Positions 7,920 through 18,012 are shown, numbered from the stretch's first letter. The stretch: 61,006 bases of DNA from Clostridium jeddahitimonense (GCA_000753455.2 LM994670.1:2058498-2119503), one strand, 5' to 3'. The notes: generated by a model not told the origin, from the sequence alone. Made by a program: numbers and translations.

Positions 7920-8651
7920 CTATCCTTTTATATATACTAAAAAATTATTAAGATTTATGTTATGTTCCTCTAGCATTTCAATAATAATATCTCTAGAATC
8001 ATTTTGTTTAGATTTTTTATTTACTATCTCTATGTCTTTATTTACATTACTACTTCTAAAGTTTTTATCGCACTTAAAGTTTTTATTAAGAATATCTGCA
8101 GTTCTAACTATCATCTCTTCCCATCCATCAACTTCTTCTTCGTATTCTTCAATCCTCAATTTATATGGTTCACATCCTGTAAAATCTTCAAATATTAATT
8201 TTCTTATTAACTCATCTTTTGTATGTTCTTCTTCCTCTTCCTCGTTAAGCTTTTCACAATTATTGATTACGCTATTAGTTTCTTCTATTTCTGTATTCTT
8301 TTCATTATCCCTTTTTAAGTTTTTACTCATCCAATTTACATACTCATTTATATCTTTATTAATTTCATATAATTTTTCTGAAGTTTCCCTATATTTTCTA
8401 CCAAGTATGTAATCTCTACTTTCCTTTATCACTTCAGTAGACTTATCTTCAATTATATCAATTGATTTATCCAATGTATCTATTAAGTTCTCTAATGCAT
8501 CTTTAATATCTTGTCCTACTTGTGGAAACTCATTTATCACAAATTTTATAACTTCTAAGTCTAGTATATTTTCTTGCTTCTTTTCTGCCTCTTCTGGAGT
8601 TAATCTTTCATTTTCTTCAATGCTGTTTGTTGCTCTCCCAAACAATTTCAT
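7920..8651 (-). CDS. Acidic coiled-coil protein of unknown function
   Basis: 243 residues, rich in Glu, Lys and Asn with long helical stretches (for example FVINEFPQVGQDIKDALENL). No signal peptide or membrane segment. I do not recognise the family. Monocistronic, with its own terminator and ribosome site (GGAGGAATTAAT before ATG). Confidence 0.6.
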   Translation of the reverse strand: MKLFGRATNSIEENERLTPEEAEKKQENILDLEVIKFVINEFPQVGQDIKDALENLIDTLDKSIDIIEDKSTEVIKESRDYILGRKYRETSEKLYEINKDINEYVNWMSKNLKRDNEKNTEIEETNSVINNCEKLNEEEEEEHTKDELIRKLIFEDFTGCEPYKLRIEEYEEEVDGWEEMIVRTADILNKNFKCDKNFRSSNVNKDIEIVNKKSKQNDSRDIIIEMLEEHNINLNNFLVYIKG

Positions 8652-8727
8652 ATTAATTCCTCCAAAATAAATTATTTTATCACTCTTTACTAATCTATTA
8701 TTATCATACTTTATTTATTACAAAAAA

Positions 8728-8761
8728 AGAGAGATTAAATTAAATTTAATTTAATCTCTCT
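8728..8761 (-). terminator. Perfect 34-base palindrome, terminator of the permease gene
   Basis: Each 17-base half (AGAGAGATTAAATTAAA) is the exact reverse complement of the other, and the minus strand continues into seven T. Confidence 0.8.
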
Positions 8762-8773
8762 TAAACTAATCTG

Positions 8774-10108
8774 TTATGCTAATTCTAACGCTCCAGCTCT
8801 CTTTCTCCAAAAAACAATTGAAGCTAAAATTACAAATCCACAAACTAAAGAATATACCCAGAATAATTCATTTCCTAAGCTACCTATAAGTATTATTAAT
8901 GAACCAAAAGTAGCTAATATAGGATTGATAGTTCCTCTCCATAATCCTTTTACTTCACCTTCACGTCCAAGTTTAAATACTTTTACATATAAAAGAATAT
9001 ACATAACATAGCTTACAGTAATTGATATTTCAGAAATATCTGAGTTAGATAATAATCCTAACTTTGTAGTTAAGTAATGAACTACTGTCCAGAAAATACA
9101 TAAAGCAAAACCTACGAATGCAGAGTTTAGCGGCATGTTTATTCTTTGATCTAATTTAGAAATCCTTTTAGAATTTGGGAACATTTCTCTTATTGCTAAA
9201 GAGTAAGGTAATCTTATTAACCCTAATATTAATCCATTAACTGTTCCAATAATTGATATTATTACAAATATTAATATTATCTTTGCTCCTAACGGCCCTA
9301 AAATCTTATTAGCAATTAAGTCAACATGTCCGTCGCCTAAGCTCATTACTGCATCAGGTCCTAAATATGTAGATACCCCAACAAAATAAACAATATATAC
9401 TACTAAAATAAATATTGGTGCAATAATTAATGCTTTAGGTAAATTTCTCTTCGAATCTTTAATCTCATGCCCTATTGATGTTGCTACTATCCATCCATCA
9501 AATGAGAATGCTATAGGCGCAATTGCTGTTATCCACCCTGCTGATTGCATTGTAGTAATATCTGCAAATGATACTTTAGATACATCCCCAAATATTAATC
9601 CAACTACGGCTATGAATATTAAAGGTAGTAATTTTATTATAGTAGATGCATTTTGGAAGTATCCACCTAACTTTGCTGAAAGTGTATTAGTAATAAATAA
9701 AACTATTATAATAGCTAGTCCAATTAATATTTGAACATTTAATGTACTTTCTAATCCAAATAGCATACAAATATATATACCTGCTACCCATGATACTACA
9801 GCAATTAATGTTGGAAAATATAAAAATGTTTGGAACCATCCAAATGCACATGCAACTGATTTGTTATACGAGTCTTCTGCATAAGATATAACCCCTCCAG
9901 CCTGAGAAGTTCTTGATGCAAGTTCAGAAATCGTTAAGCTTCCAAAAATAATAGCTATAGCTGCTAAACAGAAAACTAAAACTCCTAAACTAATACTCCC
10001 ACCAGTTGCAACTAAAATGTTGTCACTCTTAAAGAATATTCCAGATCCTATTACTACGCCAACTATCATAGCAATAGCTGTAAATAAACCATATTCATTT
10101 TTCTTCAT
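8774..10108 (-). CDS. APC-superfamily amino acid permease
   Basis: 444 residues with about twelve membrane segments. The first helix carries the APC signature VGVVIGSGIFFKSDNI (the GSGIF backbone substrate-binding turn). The closest family is the SteT/LAT-like amino acid exchangers. It probably moves a neutral amino acid across the cell membrane; the substrate cannot be read from sequence. It lies 19 bases downstream of the NUDIX gene and may share its transcript. Confidence 0.8.
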   Translation of the reverse strand: MKKNEYGLFTAIAMIVGVVIGSGIFFKSDNILVATGGSISLGVLVFCLAAIAIIFGSLTISELASRTSQAGGVISYAEDSYNKSVACAFGWFQTFLYFPTLIAVVSWVAGIYICMLFGLESTLNVQILIGLAIIIVLFITNTLSAKLGGYFQNASTIIKLLPLIFIAVVGLIFGDVSKVSFADITTMQSAGWITAIAPIAFSFDGWIVATSIGHEIKDSKRNLPKALIIAPIFILVVYIVYFVGVSTYLGPDAVMSLGDGHVDLIANKILGPLGAKIILIFVIISIIGTVNGLILGLIRLPYSLAIREMFPNSKRISKLDQRINMPLNSAFVGFALCIFWTVVHYLTTKLGLLSNSDISEISITVSYVMYILLYVKVFKLGREGEVKGLWRGTINPILATFGSLIILIGSLGNELFWVYSLVCGFVILASIVFWRKRAGALELA

Positions 10109-10127
10109 AAGTAATCTCCTTTGTTCT

Positions 10128-10730
10128 TTAAATATCTATATTTATATTAATAAATGATTGTAAAACCATAAGACATTTAATGTCTATTTTACTATCACTT
10201 TGCAATATAGCTTTAGCTTCTTCTTTTGATATTAGTAATGGCTCAAGATCTTCATCCTCTTCTAAACCATCTTTTGAAAGCTCACCATCACATGTACAGT
10301 AAACTAAATTTACTGATTCATCTGTCATCCCTGGTGATAAATAAACTTTATCTCTTCCAAGCCCAGGTATAATCTCCACAATATCTAAACCAGTTTCTTC
10401 TTTTAATTCCCTTTTTAATGAAACTATAGCTTCTTCACCATCATCTACTAATCCAGCTGGAAGTTCATATATATAATCATTAATTGGTACTCTAAACTGC
10501 TTAACTAACACTAGTTTTTTTTCTCTTTTATGAAAAGCTACTATTACTACAGCATCTACTTTATCTTCTGATCCTTGGATTAAAGTTTCATTCAAAACTT
10601 CACTTCCTTTTCGTGAAGCAATAGTCCAATTTTTTTCCTTACCATTTTTATTTTCATATTTTGCATTATATAAACTTAAAAATTTTGTTTTAGCTAAAAC
10701 TTCAACATCTTTAATTTTAGTCTTTTTCAT
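10128..10730 (-). CDS. nudF: NUDIX hydrolase, ADP-ribose pyrophosphatase type
   Basis: 200 residues. The NUDIX box is complete: GLVDDGEEAIVSLKRELKEE followed by TGL fits G-x5-E-x7-REUxEExGU. The flanking strand VVIVAFHKREKKLVLVKQFR and the acidic tail match ADP-ribose pyrophosphatases, which hydrolyse ADP-ribose to AMP and ribose-5-phosphate. In many clostridia this gene lies near spo0A; here it is further along the chromosome. Confidence 0.8.
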   Translation of the reverse strand: MKKTKIKDVEVLAKTKFLSLYNAKYENKNGKEKNWTIASRKGSEVLNETLIQGSEDKVDAVVIVAFHKREKKLVLVKQFRVPINDYIYELPAGLVDDGEEAIVSLKRELKEETGLDIVEIIPGLGRDKVYLSPGMTDESVNLVYCTCDGELSKDGLEEDEDLEPLLISKEEAKAILQSDSKIDIKCLMVLQSFININIDI

Positions 10731-10920
10731 GATCTATCTCCTTTCATTTTATTATCCATTTATTTATTACTTAACATTGTATACTAATACATCCAAGATT
10801 TGAATATTTTTTTTTATTTTTTAACACTTTTTTTAGGATATCGTTTTCTTATTCCTAATTATAATCAAACTATATAAGTTAAAGTTCATTTTAGTACAAT
10901 ATCTGTAGTAAAGTTCATAA

Positions 10921-10957
10921 AAAATAAAGATACTAACTTTCGCTAGTATCTTTATTT
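10921..10957 (-). terminator. Terminator overlapping the end of the 10933 gene
   Basis: AAATAAAGATACTA pairs with TAGTATCTTTATTT around CTTTCG; the gene's stop codon lies inside the stem. Confidence 0.75.
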
Positions 10958-12129
10958 TCATAATAATTCATAGATAAAACTCTATTATATTTATCTTTAG
11001 AAATATTTTTATTACTTCTAATTTCTTGTTTTAAATTTTCCTTGTCATTATCTTTTAAGGATATCTTTCCTATAATATCACCTTTAACTATATTCATTAT
11101 AGGTTTAAAAACTTCAACTTCTAAATTTGCTTCTTCTTTTGCTCCATATTGAAAATCAGCATCTTCAACAATAGAACCTAAATTTGAAATAGCATTTGAC
11201 TTAATTATTTCACTACTACTTTCTTTCTTAAAATTATAGTTAGTGCAAACATAATTAAATATTTTCTCTGTAACATTCCATCTGTCACTACAATTCAATA
11301 CTACTATAATAATATTTCTTCCTTCATATTTAACTGAAGAAACTAAGCATTTTCCTGCTCCACCTGTATATCCAGTCTTAACACCATTTGCATCAGGTAT
11401 TTTCCATAGTATTTTATTTATATTTTGATACTCTCTTGTAAAATCATACTTATCTTGTGTAATTAACTTTTCTCCACAAATTTCCCTAAAAGTATCATTT
11501 TCCATAGCTTTTGCAGTTAATATAGCTAGATCATAAGCTGATGAATAATGTTTTTGACTATCTAATCCATGAGGAGTTTCAAAATGTGATGTAGTTAATC
11601 CTAAACTAGTAGCATAATGATTCATAATTTTAGAAAAGTTTTCAATACTTCCCCCAAGACCTTCAGCAATTGTTATAGCTGCATCATTTCCTGATTTAAG
11701 CATTAACCCATATAAGAGTTCCCTTAGTTTAATGTTTTCGCCTGCTTTATATCCTACTTTTGATCCTCTAATACTTGCAGCATTTTTAGTTACTGTAAGT
11801 TCTCTATTTAGGTCACTTTCATTTAAAGCCACTAAAGCTGTAAGGATTTTTGTTGTACTTGCCATTGGAACTACTTCATAACAATTTTGTTCATATAAAA
11901 TTTGTCTTGTTGTTCCATCTATAGCAATAGCATTTCTAGCATTTACCCTTAATTTATCTAAAACTAAGGTATTATCTACATCATTTATTTCTCTATCTTC
12001 TGTTATTATTATTTCATCCTCCATACCTTCAACGTCTTCTTCAAATAAAATACTAGCACTGCAAATAGAATAACTTTGCATAATTAATAGAATTGAACAT
12101 ATTACTCTTGAAATTATTTTCCTATTCAT
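10933..12129 (-). CDS. D-alanyl-D-alanine carboxypeptidase (penicillin-binding protein 5 family)
   Basis: About 398 residues with a signal peptide (IISRVICSILLIMQSYSICSA). All three active-site motifs are present: SxxK in MASTTKIL, SxN in LKSGNDA, and KTG in GVKTGYTGG. It trims the terminal D-alanine from peptidoglycan stem peptides outside the membrane; a C-terminal domain follows. The start at 12129 has GGAGGTGAATAGA before ATG. A second member of the family lies at 20150. Divergent from the ytfI/ytfJ pair, suggesting a sporulation or cell-wall setting. Confidence 0.85.
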   Translation of the reverse strand: MNRKIISRVICSILLIMQSYSICSASILFEEDVEGMEDEIIITEDREINDVDNTLVLDKLRVNARNAIAIDGTTRQILYEQNCYEVVPMASTTKILTALVALNESDLNRELTVTKNAASIRGSKVGYKAGENIKLRELLYGLMLKSGNDAAITIAEGLGGSIENFSKIMNHYATSLGLTTSHFETPHGLDSQKHYSSAYDLAILTAKAMENDTFREICGEKLITQDKYDFTREYQNINKILWKIPDANGVKTGYTGGAGKCLVSSVKYEGRNIIIVVLNCSDRWNVTEKIFNYVCTNYNFKKESSSEIIKSNAISNLGSIVEDADFQYGAKEEANLEVEVFKPIMNIVKGDIIGKISLKDNDKENLKQEIRSNKNISKDKYNRVLSMNYYENKDTSES

Positions 12130-12265
12130 TCTATTCACCTCCATTTATCCATCTGATATCTAGTTTTTTCAAAAATCTATTTTTTAATCCCAATACAATA
12201 TAAATTTTATTGTTTATTTTTCATTTTTTTGGATATAATCATAAAAGAGTTTAGGAGAGATTTTT

Positions 12266-12856
12266 ATGATTTTATTTATAATTTTAGTATTCTTCATTTT
12301 CATAATTTTATTACCAATTCCAATAAAGGTTATTGCTCATTATAGTAATGAAAATTATTATTTAAAGCTATATAGAATAAATCTTTATTCTAAAACTGAT
12401 GGTATAATACGTAAAATATTAAATCGTAAATCTAACTCTTCTAATAAAAAGAAGAAAGAAGGAAAAAATAATAATCCTAAAACTGAAAATAAAGAAAAGA
12501 AAAAAAAATTATTTTCTATAAAAAAGGCCTATACCCTACTCCAAACTAATAAATTTAAGCCTTCTATAAAGTTTTCTCTTTTAGGCAGTTATAGTTTTGA
12601 CGATGCAGCATTTACTGCAACACTCTATGGTCTTTTAAGTAATCTAAACTTTATATTACTTAAAATATTTTCTGATTTTTTTAAAGTCAAAAAATTTAAT
12701 TATTCATTAAATCCTAACTTTAAAAATGAATTAAATATAAATTTAACTATAAATTGTATAATTACATTTAATATTGCACAAATTATATATATATTGTTTT
12801 TGATGCGAAAAAAAGGAGGTGTCCCTATAGTTTTAGGGCAAAGCTATGGAAAATAA
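12266..12856 (+). CDS. ytfI: DUF2953 protein (YtfI-like)
   Basis: 196 residues: an N-terminal membrane segment (MILFIILVFFIFIILLPIPI), a lysine-rich stretch (KKKKEGKNNNPKTENKEKKKK) and the DUF2953 core with a second hydrophobic region. It is the partner that sits directly before ytfJ in sporulating Firmicutes; here the genes overlap by 11 bases. Function in spore development is inferred from family context. Confidence 0.8.
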   Translation: MILFIILVFFIFIILLPIPIKVIAHYSNENYYLKLYRINLYSKTDGIIRKILNRKSNSSNKKKKEGKNNNPKTENKEKKKKLFSIKKAYTLLQTNKFKPSIKFSLLGSYSFDDAAFTATLYGLLSNLNFILLKIFSDFFKVKKFNYSLNPNFKNELNINLTINCIITFNIAQIIYILFLMRKKGGVPIVLGQSYGK

Positions 12857-13271
12857 ACACGAACTTGAGAATCTTATGAGAAGTACCATGGAAAATTTGA
12901 GGGATATGATAGACGTAAACACTGTAATCGGCGACACTATAGAAACTGCTGATGGTAATTATATAGTTCCTATATCTAGAGTTTCATTTGGTTTTGCTTC
13001 TGGCGGAAGTGAATTTGGAACCTTAGCTAAAAGAGATGATTTTGACAAATATCCTTTTGGTGGAGGATCTGGTGCTGGAGTAAGCGTTAAGCCAGTTGCT
13101 TTTTTAGTTATAAGAGGTGACAGCGTTAAATTGTTACCTATGGATTATGATACAACAGTAGATAGAATTGTAGACTCAGTTCCAGATTTATTAGAATCTG
13201 TTAAAAACTTTTTCAAACCAAACAACGAGCAATTAAACAATTTAAATGATGATAACTATAATAATCTTTAA
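12846..13271 (+). CDS. ytfJ: Sporulation protein YtfJ (GerW family)
   Basis: 141 residues with the family core: GDTIETADGNYIVPISRVSFGFASGG, then FGGGSGAGVSVKPVAFLVI. YtfJ/GerW is a mother-cell or forespore sporulation product; in Bacillus it is needed for some germinant responses. Translated together with the upstream gene through an overlap. Confidence 0.9.
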   Translation: MENKHELENLMRSTMENLRDMIDVNTVIGDTIETADGNYIVPISRVSFGFASGGSEFGTLAKRDDFDKYPFGGGSGAGVSVKPVAFLVIRGDSVKLLPMDYDTTVDRIVDSVPDLLESVKNFFKPNNEQLNNLNDDNYNNL

Positions 13272-13352
13272 TTAGTAATTATAAATATCTTATTATTGTA
13301 TATTTTTCTTTATTAATCACTTTTTATTTATAATAATATAATTTTCAAAAAA

Positions 13353-13380
13353 TAAAAGATAGGATTTCTCCTATCTTTTA
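13353..13380. terminator. Shared bidirectional terminator of ytfJ and scpB
   Basis: AAAGATAGGA and TCCTATCTTT form a perfect stem between the two convergent genes, with T-tracts on both strands. Confidence 0.8.
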
Positions 13381-13995
13381 TTTATCTATTTCTTTAAAAG
13401 CTTGATCTAATAATTCCATAGCTTCTTCAGTTTCCTTATCCTCATAAAGATCTAAAGATGGAAGCTCTTTAAGCGTTTTTAATCCAAATTGTCTTAAAAA
13501 TTCATCTGTAGTTCCATAAAGTATTGGCCTGCCTGGAACTTCTAATCTTCCAACTTCTCTTATTAGATTTCTTTCTACTAATCTTTGAAGTGCAGATTCT
13601 GACTTTACTCCTCTAATTTCATCTATATCAATTCTTGTAATTGGCTGCTTATAAGCAATTATAGCTAAACTTTCTATAGAAGCTTGAGATAATGAATGCT
13701 TTCTATTTTTCTTTAGCAACTTTTGAATATAATCAGAGTTCTCTTCTTTAGTAACTAATTGGTATCCACCGTTTATTTCAATTAACCTAATTCCTCTATC
13801 TTCTTTTTTATACTCTTCTATCATTTCATTTATTATTTCTAATACAAGTTTATTATCTACTTCTAAGTTAGATATTAGCTCTCTAGCCGGTAGCGGCTCA
13901 CCACTGACAAATAACATAGCCTCTATTGCTGACTTTATTTTAGGCTTAATAGAAACTTCTTCAAATTCAAACTGTTTTTCATCCACCCTACTCAT
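13378..13995 (-). CDS. scpB: Segregation and condensation protein B
   Basis: 205 residues with two winged-helix domains, including the signature IESLAIIAYKQPITRIDIDEIRGV and GRPILYGTT. ScpB binds ScpA and, with SMC, forms the chromosome-condensing complex on DNA. It overlaps the end of scpA by eight bases. Confidence 0.95.
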   Translation of the reverse strand: MSRVDEKQFEFEEVSIKPKIKSAIEAMLFVSGEPLPARELISNLEVDNKLVLEIINEMIEEYKKEDRGIRLIEINGGYQLVTKEENSDYIQKLLKKNRKHSLSQASIESLAIIAYKQPITRIDIDEIRGVKSESALQRLVERNLIREVGRLEVPGRPILYGTTDEFLRQFGLKTLKELPSLDLYEDKETEEAMELLDQAFKEIDK

Positions 13996-14752
13996 TCTCC
14001 CTTCTTCTTTTCATTAGTATATTTCCAAAGTTATCCTCTTGATAAACTTTTATTACTCTTATTTTAATTAGCTCAAGTACCGCTAGAAAAGTAACTACTG
14101 TCTCCATTTTACATTCACTTTCCATCATAATAGAAGAAAATTCAACTACTTCATCATTTTCGAACCTTTTAACTAAAACATTCATTTTATCTTCTATTTT
14201 ATATTTATCTACATATATTCTTTTTTGAACCACATTGGCAACATTTTGCTTTTCTCGATAATTCTCAAGAATTCTATTATAAATATTATATAAATCTAGT
14301 AAAGTAATATTTTTAAAAATATCTTCAAAGCTCTCGGCAACTTTTTCATCTGTCTTTTCTATTTCTTCTATTACTTCAGGCTTTTTACTATAAACCTCTC
14401 CAGAGCTTGTATATCTTTCTTTAAAGAACTCTGAAACACCTTTAAATCGCTTATATTCTATAAGCTTTTCCATTAATCGCTTTTCAATATCTTCTTCATT
14501 CTCTTCCTCTTCTACTTTTACCTTAGGAAGTAACTTCTTAGATTTAATCTCTATTAATGTAGCTGCAATTACTACAAATTCTGATGTTATCTCTAAATCC
14601 ATCTCTTTCATCTCATTAAGAGATTCCAAATATTGATTGGTTATTTTATATATTTCTACATTATATATATCCATCTTATTTTTCTTAATTAAATGTAATA
14701 ACAAATCAAAGGGTCCTTCGAAATCTGCTACTTTTATCTTTAGCAATTCCAT
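13988..14752 (-). CDS. scpA: Segregation and condensation protein A
   Basis: 254 residues, kleisin family: the N-terminal FEGPFDLLLHLIKKNKMDIYNVEI signature and a C-terminal winged helix (FLAVLELIKIRVIKVYQEDNFG). It bridges SMC heads and recruits ScpB. First gene of the scpA-scpB pair. Confidence 0.95.
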   Translation of the reverse strand: MELLKIKVADFEGPFDLLLHLIKKNKMDIYNVEIYKITNQYLESLNEMKEMDLEITSEFVVIAATLIEIKSKKLLPKVKVEEEENEEDIEKRLMEKLIEYKRFKGVSEFFKERYTSSGEVYSKKPEVIEEIEKTDEKVAESFEDIFKNITLLDLYNIYNRILENYREKQNVANVVQKRIYVDKYKIEDKMNVLVKRFENDEVVEFSSIMMESECKMETVVTFLAVLELIKIRVIKVYQEDNFGNILMKRRRENE

Positions 14753-14820
14753 ATATAAATCACCTCATTACAGTTAAATGCTATAAATATAATATCAATT
14801 TTAATGTAAAAGAACAAGCA

Positions 14821-15480
14821 TTATAACTTTTCATGAAAATATATTTCAATTGGTTCATCAACCTTTTCATAATTCATACATTCTAAATTTATCGAATCAT
14901 TAAAATTTACTTTTCCAATTACTTTAATCCACTCACCTTTTTTAATATTATTAATTCCCTTAACTTTTATTTGTATTAGTGATTTATCAGATTGGCAACA
15001 ACTTACTACTTCTCTTCCTAAAGTTATCTCATTATCACTATTTTTTTTATATACAAAACCAACTATTTCAATTACAGAATTCTCATACTCATCCATATCA
15101 TAAAGCATTTCATAATTATCATTAGTTATTTCTATCATTCCCTCATATATATTTTCATTAATCATACTTTCACTATTTACACTTACTTTCAAGTTTTTAT
15201 AATTAGGCATAATATATAAAAACACTGTACATAGAGCAATTGCAAACATTATTGGATAAAACTTATCTGTAATGTAATTTCTACTTCTCACTGTAAATAT
15301 TTTGCTGGCTTGAGCTAAAGTATATAATACCAATATTAGTATTGATATACTGAAGTAAATCATCATTTTACCACTTATAAAGTATGTTATCTTTCCTGAA
15401 ACCTTTAAATATATCATTAATATAATTAATATTAACTGAATCATAAACCAAATAAACTCATCGATATTAAATTTTTTCAT
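14821..15480 (-). CDS. TIGR03943 family membrane protein (YcgQ-like)
   Basis: 219 residues: several N-terminal membrane segments, then a soluble domain with the conserved REVVSCCQSD cysteine pair. The family almost always pairs with the permease encoded just upstream; the spacing here is 12 bases. The cysteines and the COG0523 neighbours point to zinc or another transition metal. Transport direction is unknown. Confidence 0.75.
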   Translation of the reverse strand: MKKFNIDEFIWFMIQLILIILMIYLKVSGKITYFISGKMMIYFSISILILVLYTLAQASKIFTVRSRNYITDKFYPIMFAIALCTVFLYIMPNYKNLKVSVNSESMINENIYEGMIEITNDNYEMLYDMDEYENSVIEIVGFVYKKNSDNEITLGREVVSCCQSDKSLIQIKVKGINNIKKGEWIKVIGKVNFNDSINLECMNYEKVDEPIEIYFHEKL

Positions 15481-15492
15481 ATCCGTCCTCCT

Positions 15493-16407
15493 TTACACTA
15501 TTGATATAAGTAAAGCAAGAGCTGTAACAAATATTGTTATAAATAGAACAAGTCTAGAAGCAAACCTATTATTAAAAACTCCAAAAGCTAAAAATGCATT
15601 TTTTAAATCCATCATAGGTCCCATAATCAAAAATCCTACAATTGCTCCTACTCCAAAGTTATCTAAAAATCCTTTAACTACAAATGCATCCGCCTCAGAA
15701 CATAGCGATAATATAAAAGAAAGAGCTATCATAAATAAAACTCCAACTAAGTTGTTAGTATTTATTCTTGCTAATACTTCATTATTCATCAATGCTGCAA
15801 ATACACTTGATAAAAATGCACCTATTATAAAATATACACTAATGTTTAAAAATTCATTTGAGCCATGATTTATTAAATTTATTATCTTTTCTCTTTTGCT
15901 AGTTGTAAATTTATTACTTACGCAGCATTCACATCTAATTGTCATTATATTTTCTTTTAAAATTAATTCTTTCTTTTTTCCATTATATAAATATCCCATA
16001 ATTAAACCAACCACTAATGCTATTAACGCTCCACCTAATGTCCTTAATAACACTACTGATATATTATTAGGAAAAGCGTAATATGTAGACATGATAACTA
16101 TTGGGTTGACTATAGGGACTGCAAGCATAAAGCTTATCCCAATTCCTACTGGTAACCCTTTTTTTATTAAACTTCTAGTAATTGGTACTATTGCACATTC
16201 ACATATTGGAAAAAGTATTCCTGAAAGAATAGCACCTAGATACCCTAATATACTTACCTTCGGTATAAACTTTCTTATTAATTCTTCTGTTAAAAATACT
16301 TGAATAATTGCAGAAACTAAGGAGCCTATTATGATAAATGGTAATGACTCTACCACTATACCTAAAAAGCTCCATATAAAACTCTCTAAAATACTTGTAT
16401 CCACCAT
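15493..16407 (-). CDS. DUF318/UPF0718 family permease (YcgR-like)
   Basis: 304 residues, about eight membrane segments in two halves, each with a conserved loop (FPICECAIVPITRSL with a Cys-Glu-Cys, and LSLCSEADAFVVKGF). A cytoplasmic IRCECCVSN cysteine cluster joins the halves. It works with the TIGR03943 protein downstream. The Cys/Glu motifs fit metal handling, but no substrate is shown for this protein here. Confidence 0.75.
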   Translation of the reverse strand: MVDTSILESFIWSFLGIVVESLPFIIIGSLVSAIIQVFLTEELIRKFIPKVSILGYLGAILSGILFPICECAIVPITRSLIKKGLPVGIGISFMLAVPIVNPIVIMSTYYAFPNNISVVLLRTLGGALIALVVGLIMGYLYNGKKKELILKENIMTIRCECCVSNKFTTSKREKIINLINHGSNEFLNISVYFIIGAFLSSVFAALMNNEVLARINTNNLVGVLFMIALSFILSLCSEADAFVVKGFLDNFGVGAIVGFLIMGPMMDLKNAFLAFGVFNNRFASRLVLFITIFVTALALLISIV

Positions 16408-16426
16408 ATCACACCTTCTCTAAAAT

Positions 16427-17050
16427 TTAATTTTTTTCTCCCCTTATGTTCATATAAAATTTCTTAATCCTCTTTTTACTAAATAAATTACTTTCTCTTA
16501 TAGTTCTACCTACATCATCATTATTATCACACTTTAAAATATGACCGCTCAAATTTATATTTTTTACTAAGGTTTCTATTTCTTCAATTTTATCTATTTC
16601 TTTACCTAAGCAGTTATTTATAAATATTAAATTACTCTTTTCAAGAGAAGGAATAATAAAATCTCCCATATTTAAAATATATGACTTTATTACATTGGCA
16701 TCAGCTATAAAATAGATATCGTTTATTTTACATTTTTTTCGCACAATAGTTTTACTTAATGTACTTTGTAATTCTTCAAAGGTTTCCGTTCCATTGTACT
16801 CTATTATAATCCTTGTACACTTTTCTTCATCCACTATACTACTTATATAGCAATCTAACTTATCAATTTCATCACTGTACATAAAAGTTTTAACATTAGT
16901 AAAATTATTACTAATCTTTGTTTCTCCATCTTCTAATTGTAAAACCACTACTTTTTCATCTTTCGTGATCGTTTCCTTAATAATATTGTTTATAAATACA
17001 CTTTTTCCACTGCCTAAAAAACCTGTTACAATATCTAATTTAACTTTCAT
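16427..17050 (-). CDS. Reduced COG0523/CobW-like GTPase
   Basis: About 207 residues. It keeps the P-loop (IVTGFLGSGKSVFINN) but lacks the CxCC metal-binding motif present in the neighbouring paralogue, and it is short. It lies 14 bases after that paralogue and 19 before the permease. It may be an accessory or regulatory partner of the full metallochaperone. The start at 17050 (AGGTGG just upstream) is preferred over the ATG five codons earlier. Confidence 0.65.
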   Translation of the reverse strand: MKVKLDIVTGFLGSGKSVFINNIIKETITKDEKVVVLQLEDGETKISNNFTNVKTFMYSDEIDKLDCYISSIVDEEKCTRIIIEYNGTETFEELQSTLSKTIVRKKCKINDIYFIADANVIKSYILNMGDFIIPSLEKSNLIFINNCLGKEIDKIEEIETLVKNINLSGHILKCDNNDDVGRTIRESNLFSKKRIKKFYMNIRGEKN

Positions 17051-17064
17051 AATTCCACCTATCA

Positions 17065-18012
17065 TTACTGAAAAAATTTCGTTATTTCATCTTTATTTAA
17101 ATCTACTCCTATAAAAGATATAATTCCTTCTCCTTCATAACTTACAGTTTCAATTGAAAACTCATCTAGAGAAAAATCAAATTGATTCATAGTTTCATCA
17201 TTAAGCTTTACTATTCCCTTAGCTCTTATAATTTCACCAAAACTATTTGTATTAGCCACAAAATTAAATTTGCTAATAAGCTCTTTTTTTGAAATTGATC
17301 TACTTATACTCATTGCAAATGTTTGGAAGGTATCCTCAGCAGAATCATTATAAGCTGATACACCTTTATTACTCTTAACATAAGCTCTCCTAAAAACCTT
17401 ATTATACTCTTTTTGATTATATTCTCCTTTAGGAATAAGTTCTTGTGCTCTTACCTTACTCCATTCCTTATCTACTACTATAGCTTTTTTGTTTAGACCA
17501 TTAATATCAGTAACTATTTTTTCTAATTTTTCTTTATCTAAATACTGAGACCTACTAATCACAATTACATCTGCAGCTTTTATTTGATCTACAAAAAACT
17601 TTCTAAAATTATTTAAATATATATAAAACCTTTCACCATCCACTACAGTTATAAGCTTATCTACCTCTACAATTTCATTAAGTTCTTTCTCTTCAAATAC
17701 TCTTTTTACCTCACTAAGCTTAGCAACTCCAGTAGGTTCAATTATAAGCCTATCTATTTCATAATTACTGATAATATTTGATATTGCTTTTTTAAAGTTT
17801 CCGCTTACCTGGCAACAAATGCAACCTGAATTAATTTCTGTAATAACAGTATTTGTTTCTCTTAAAATAGCACCGTCTATACTTACTTCACCAAATTCAT
17901 TTTCAACTATAGCTATTTTTTCTCTATAATACTTATCGTTAATTAGTTTTTTAATAAGTCTTGTTTTACCTGCTCCTAAGAAACCTGAAAATATATCTAC
18001 CTTAACCTTCAT
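17065..18012 (-). CDS. COG0523 (CobW/ZNG-type) GTP-dependent metallochaperone
   Basis: About 315 residues: P-loop FSGFLGAGKTRLIKKL, the family's metal site SGCICCQVSG (CxCC), the switch segment RLIIEPTGVA, and a C-terminal CobW_C-like domain. COG0523 proteins hand metal (often zinc) to client enzymes using GTP. First gene of a four-gene operon with a second GTPase, a permease and a TIGR03943 protein. No clear Zur box was found by eye upstream. Confidence 0.8.
   Translation of the reverse strand: MKVKVDIFSGFLGAGKTRLIKKLINDKYYREKIAIVENEFGEVSIDGAILRETNTVITEINSGCICCQVSGNFKKAISNIISNYEIDRLIIEPTGVAKLSEVKRVFEEKELNEIVEVDKLITVVDGERFYIYLNNFRKFFVDQIKAADVIVISRSQYLDKEKLEKIVTDINGLNKKAIVVDKEWSKVRAQELIPKGEYNQKEYNKVFRRAYVKSNKGVSAYNDSAEDTFQTFAMSISRSISKKELISKFNFVANTNSFGEIIRAKGIVKLNDETMNQFDFSLDEFSIETVSYEGEGIISFIGVDLNKDEITKFFQ

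Noticed and set aside
8004..8412. Plus-strand frames opposite the coiled-coil gene at 7920
   Set aside because: Ser/Phe-rich shadows of a Glu/Lys-rich gene.
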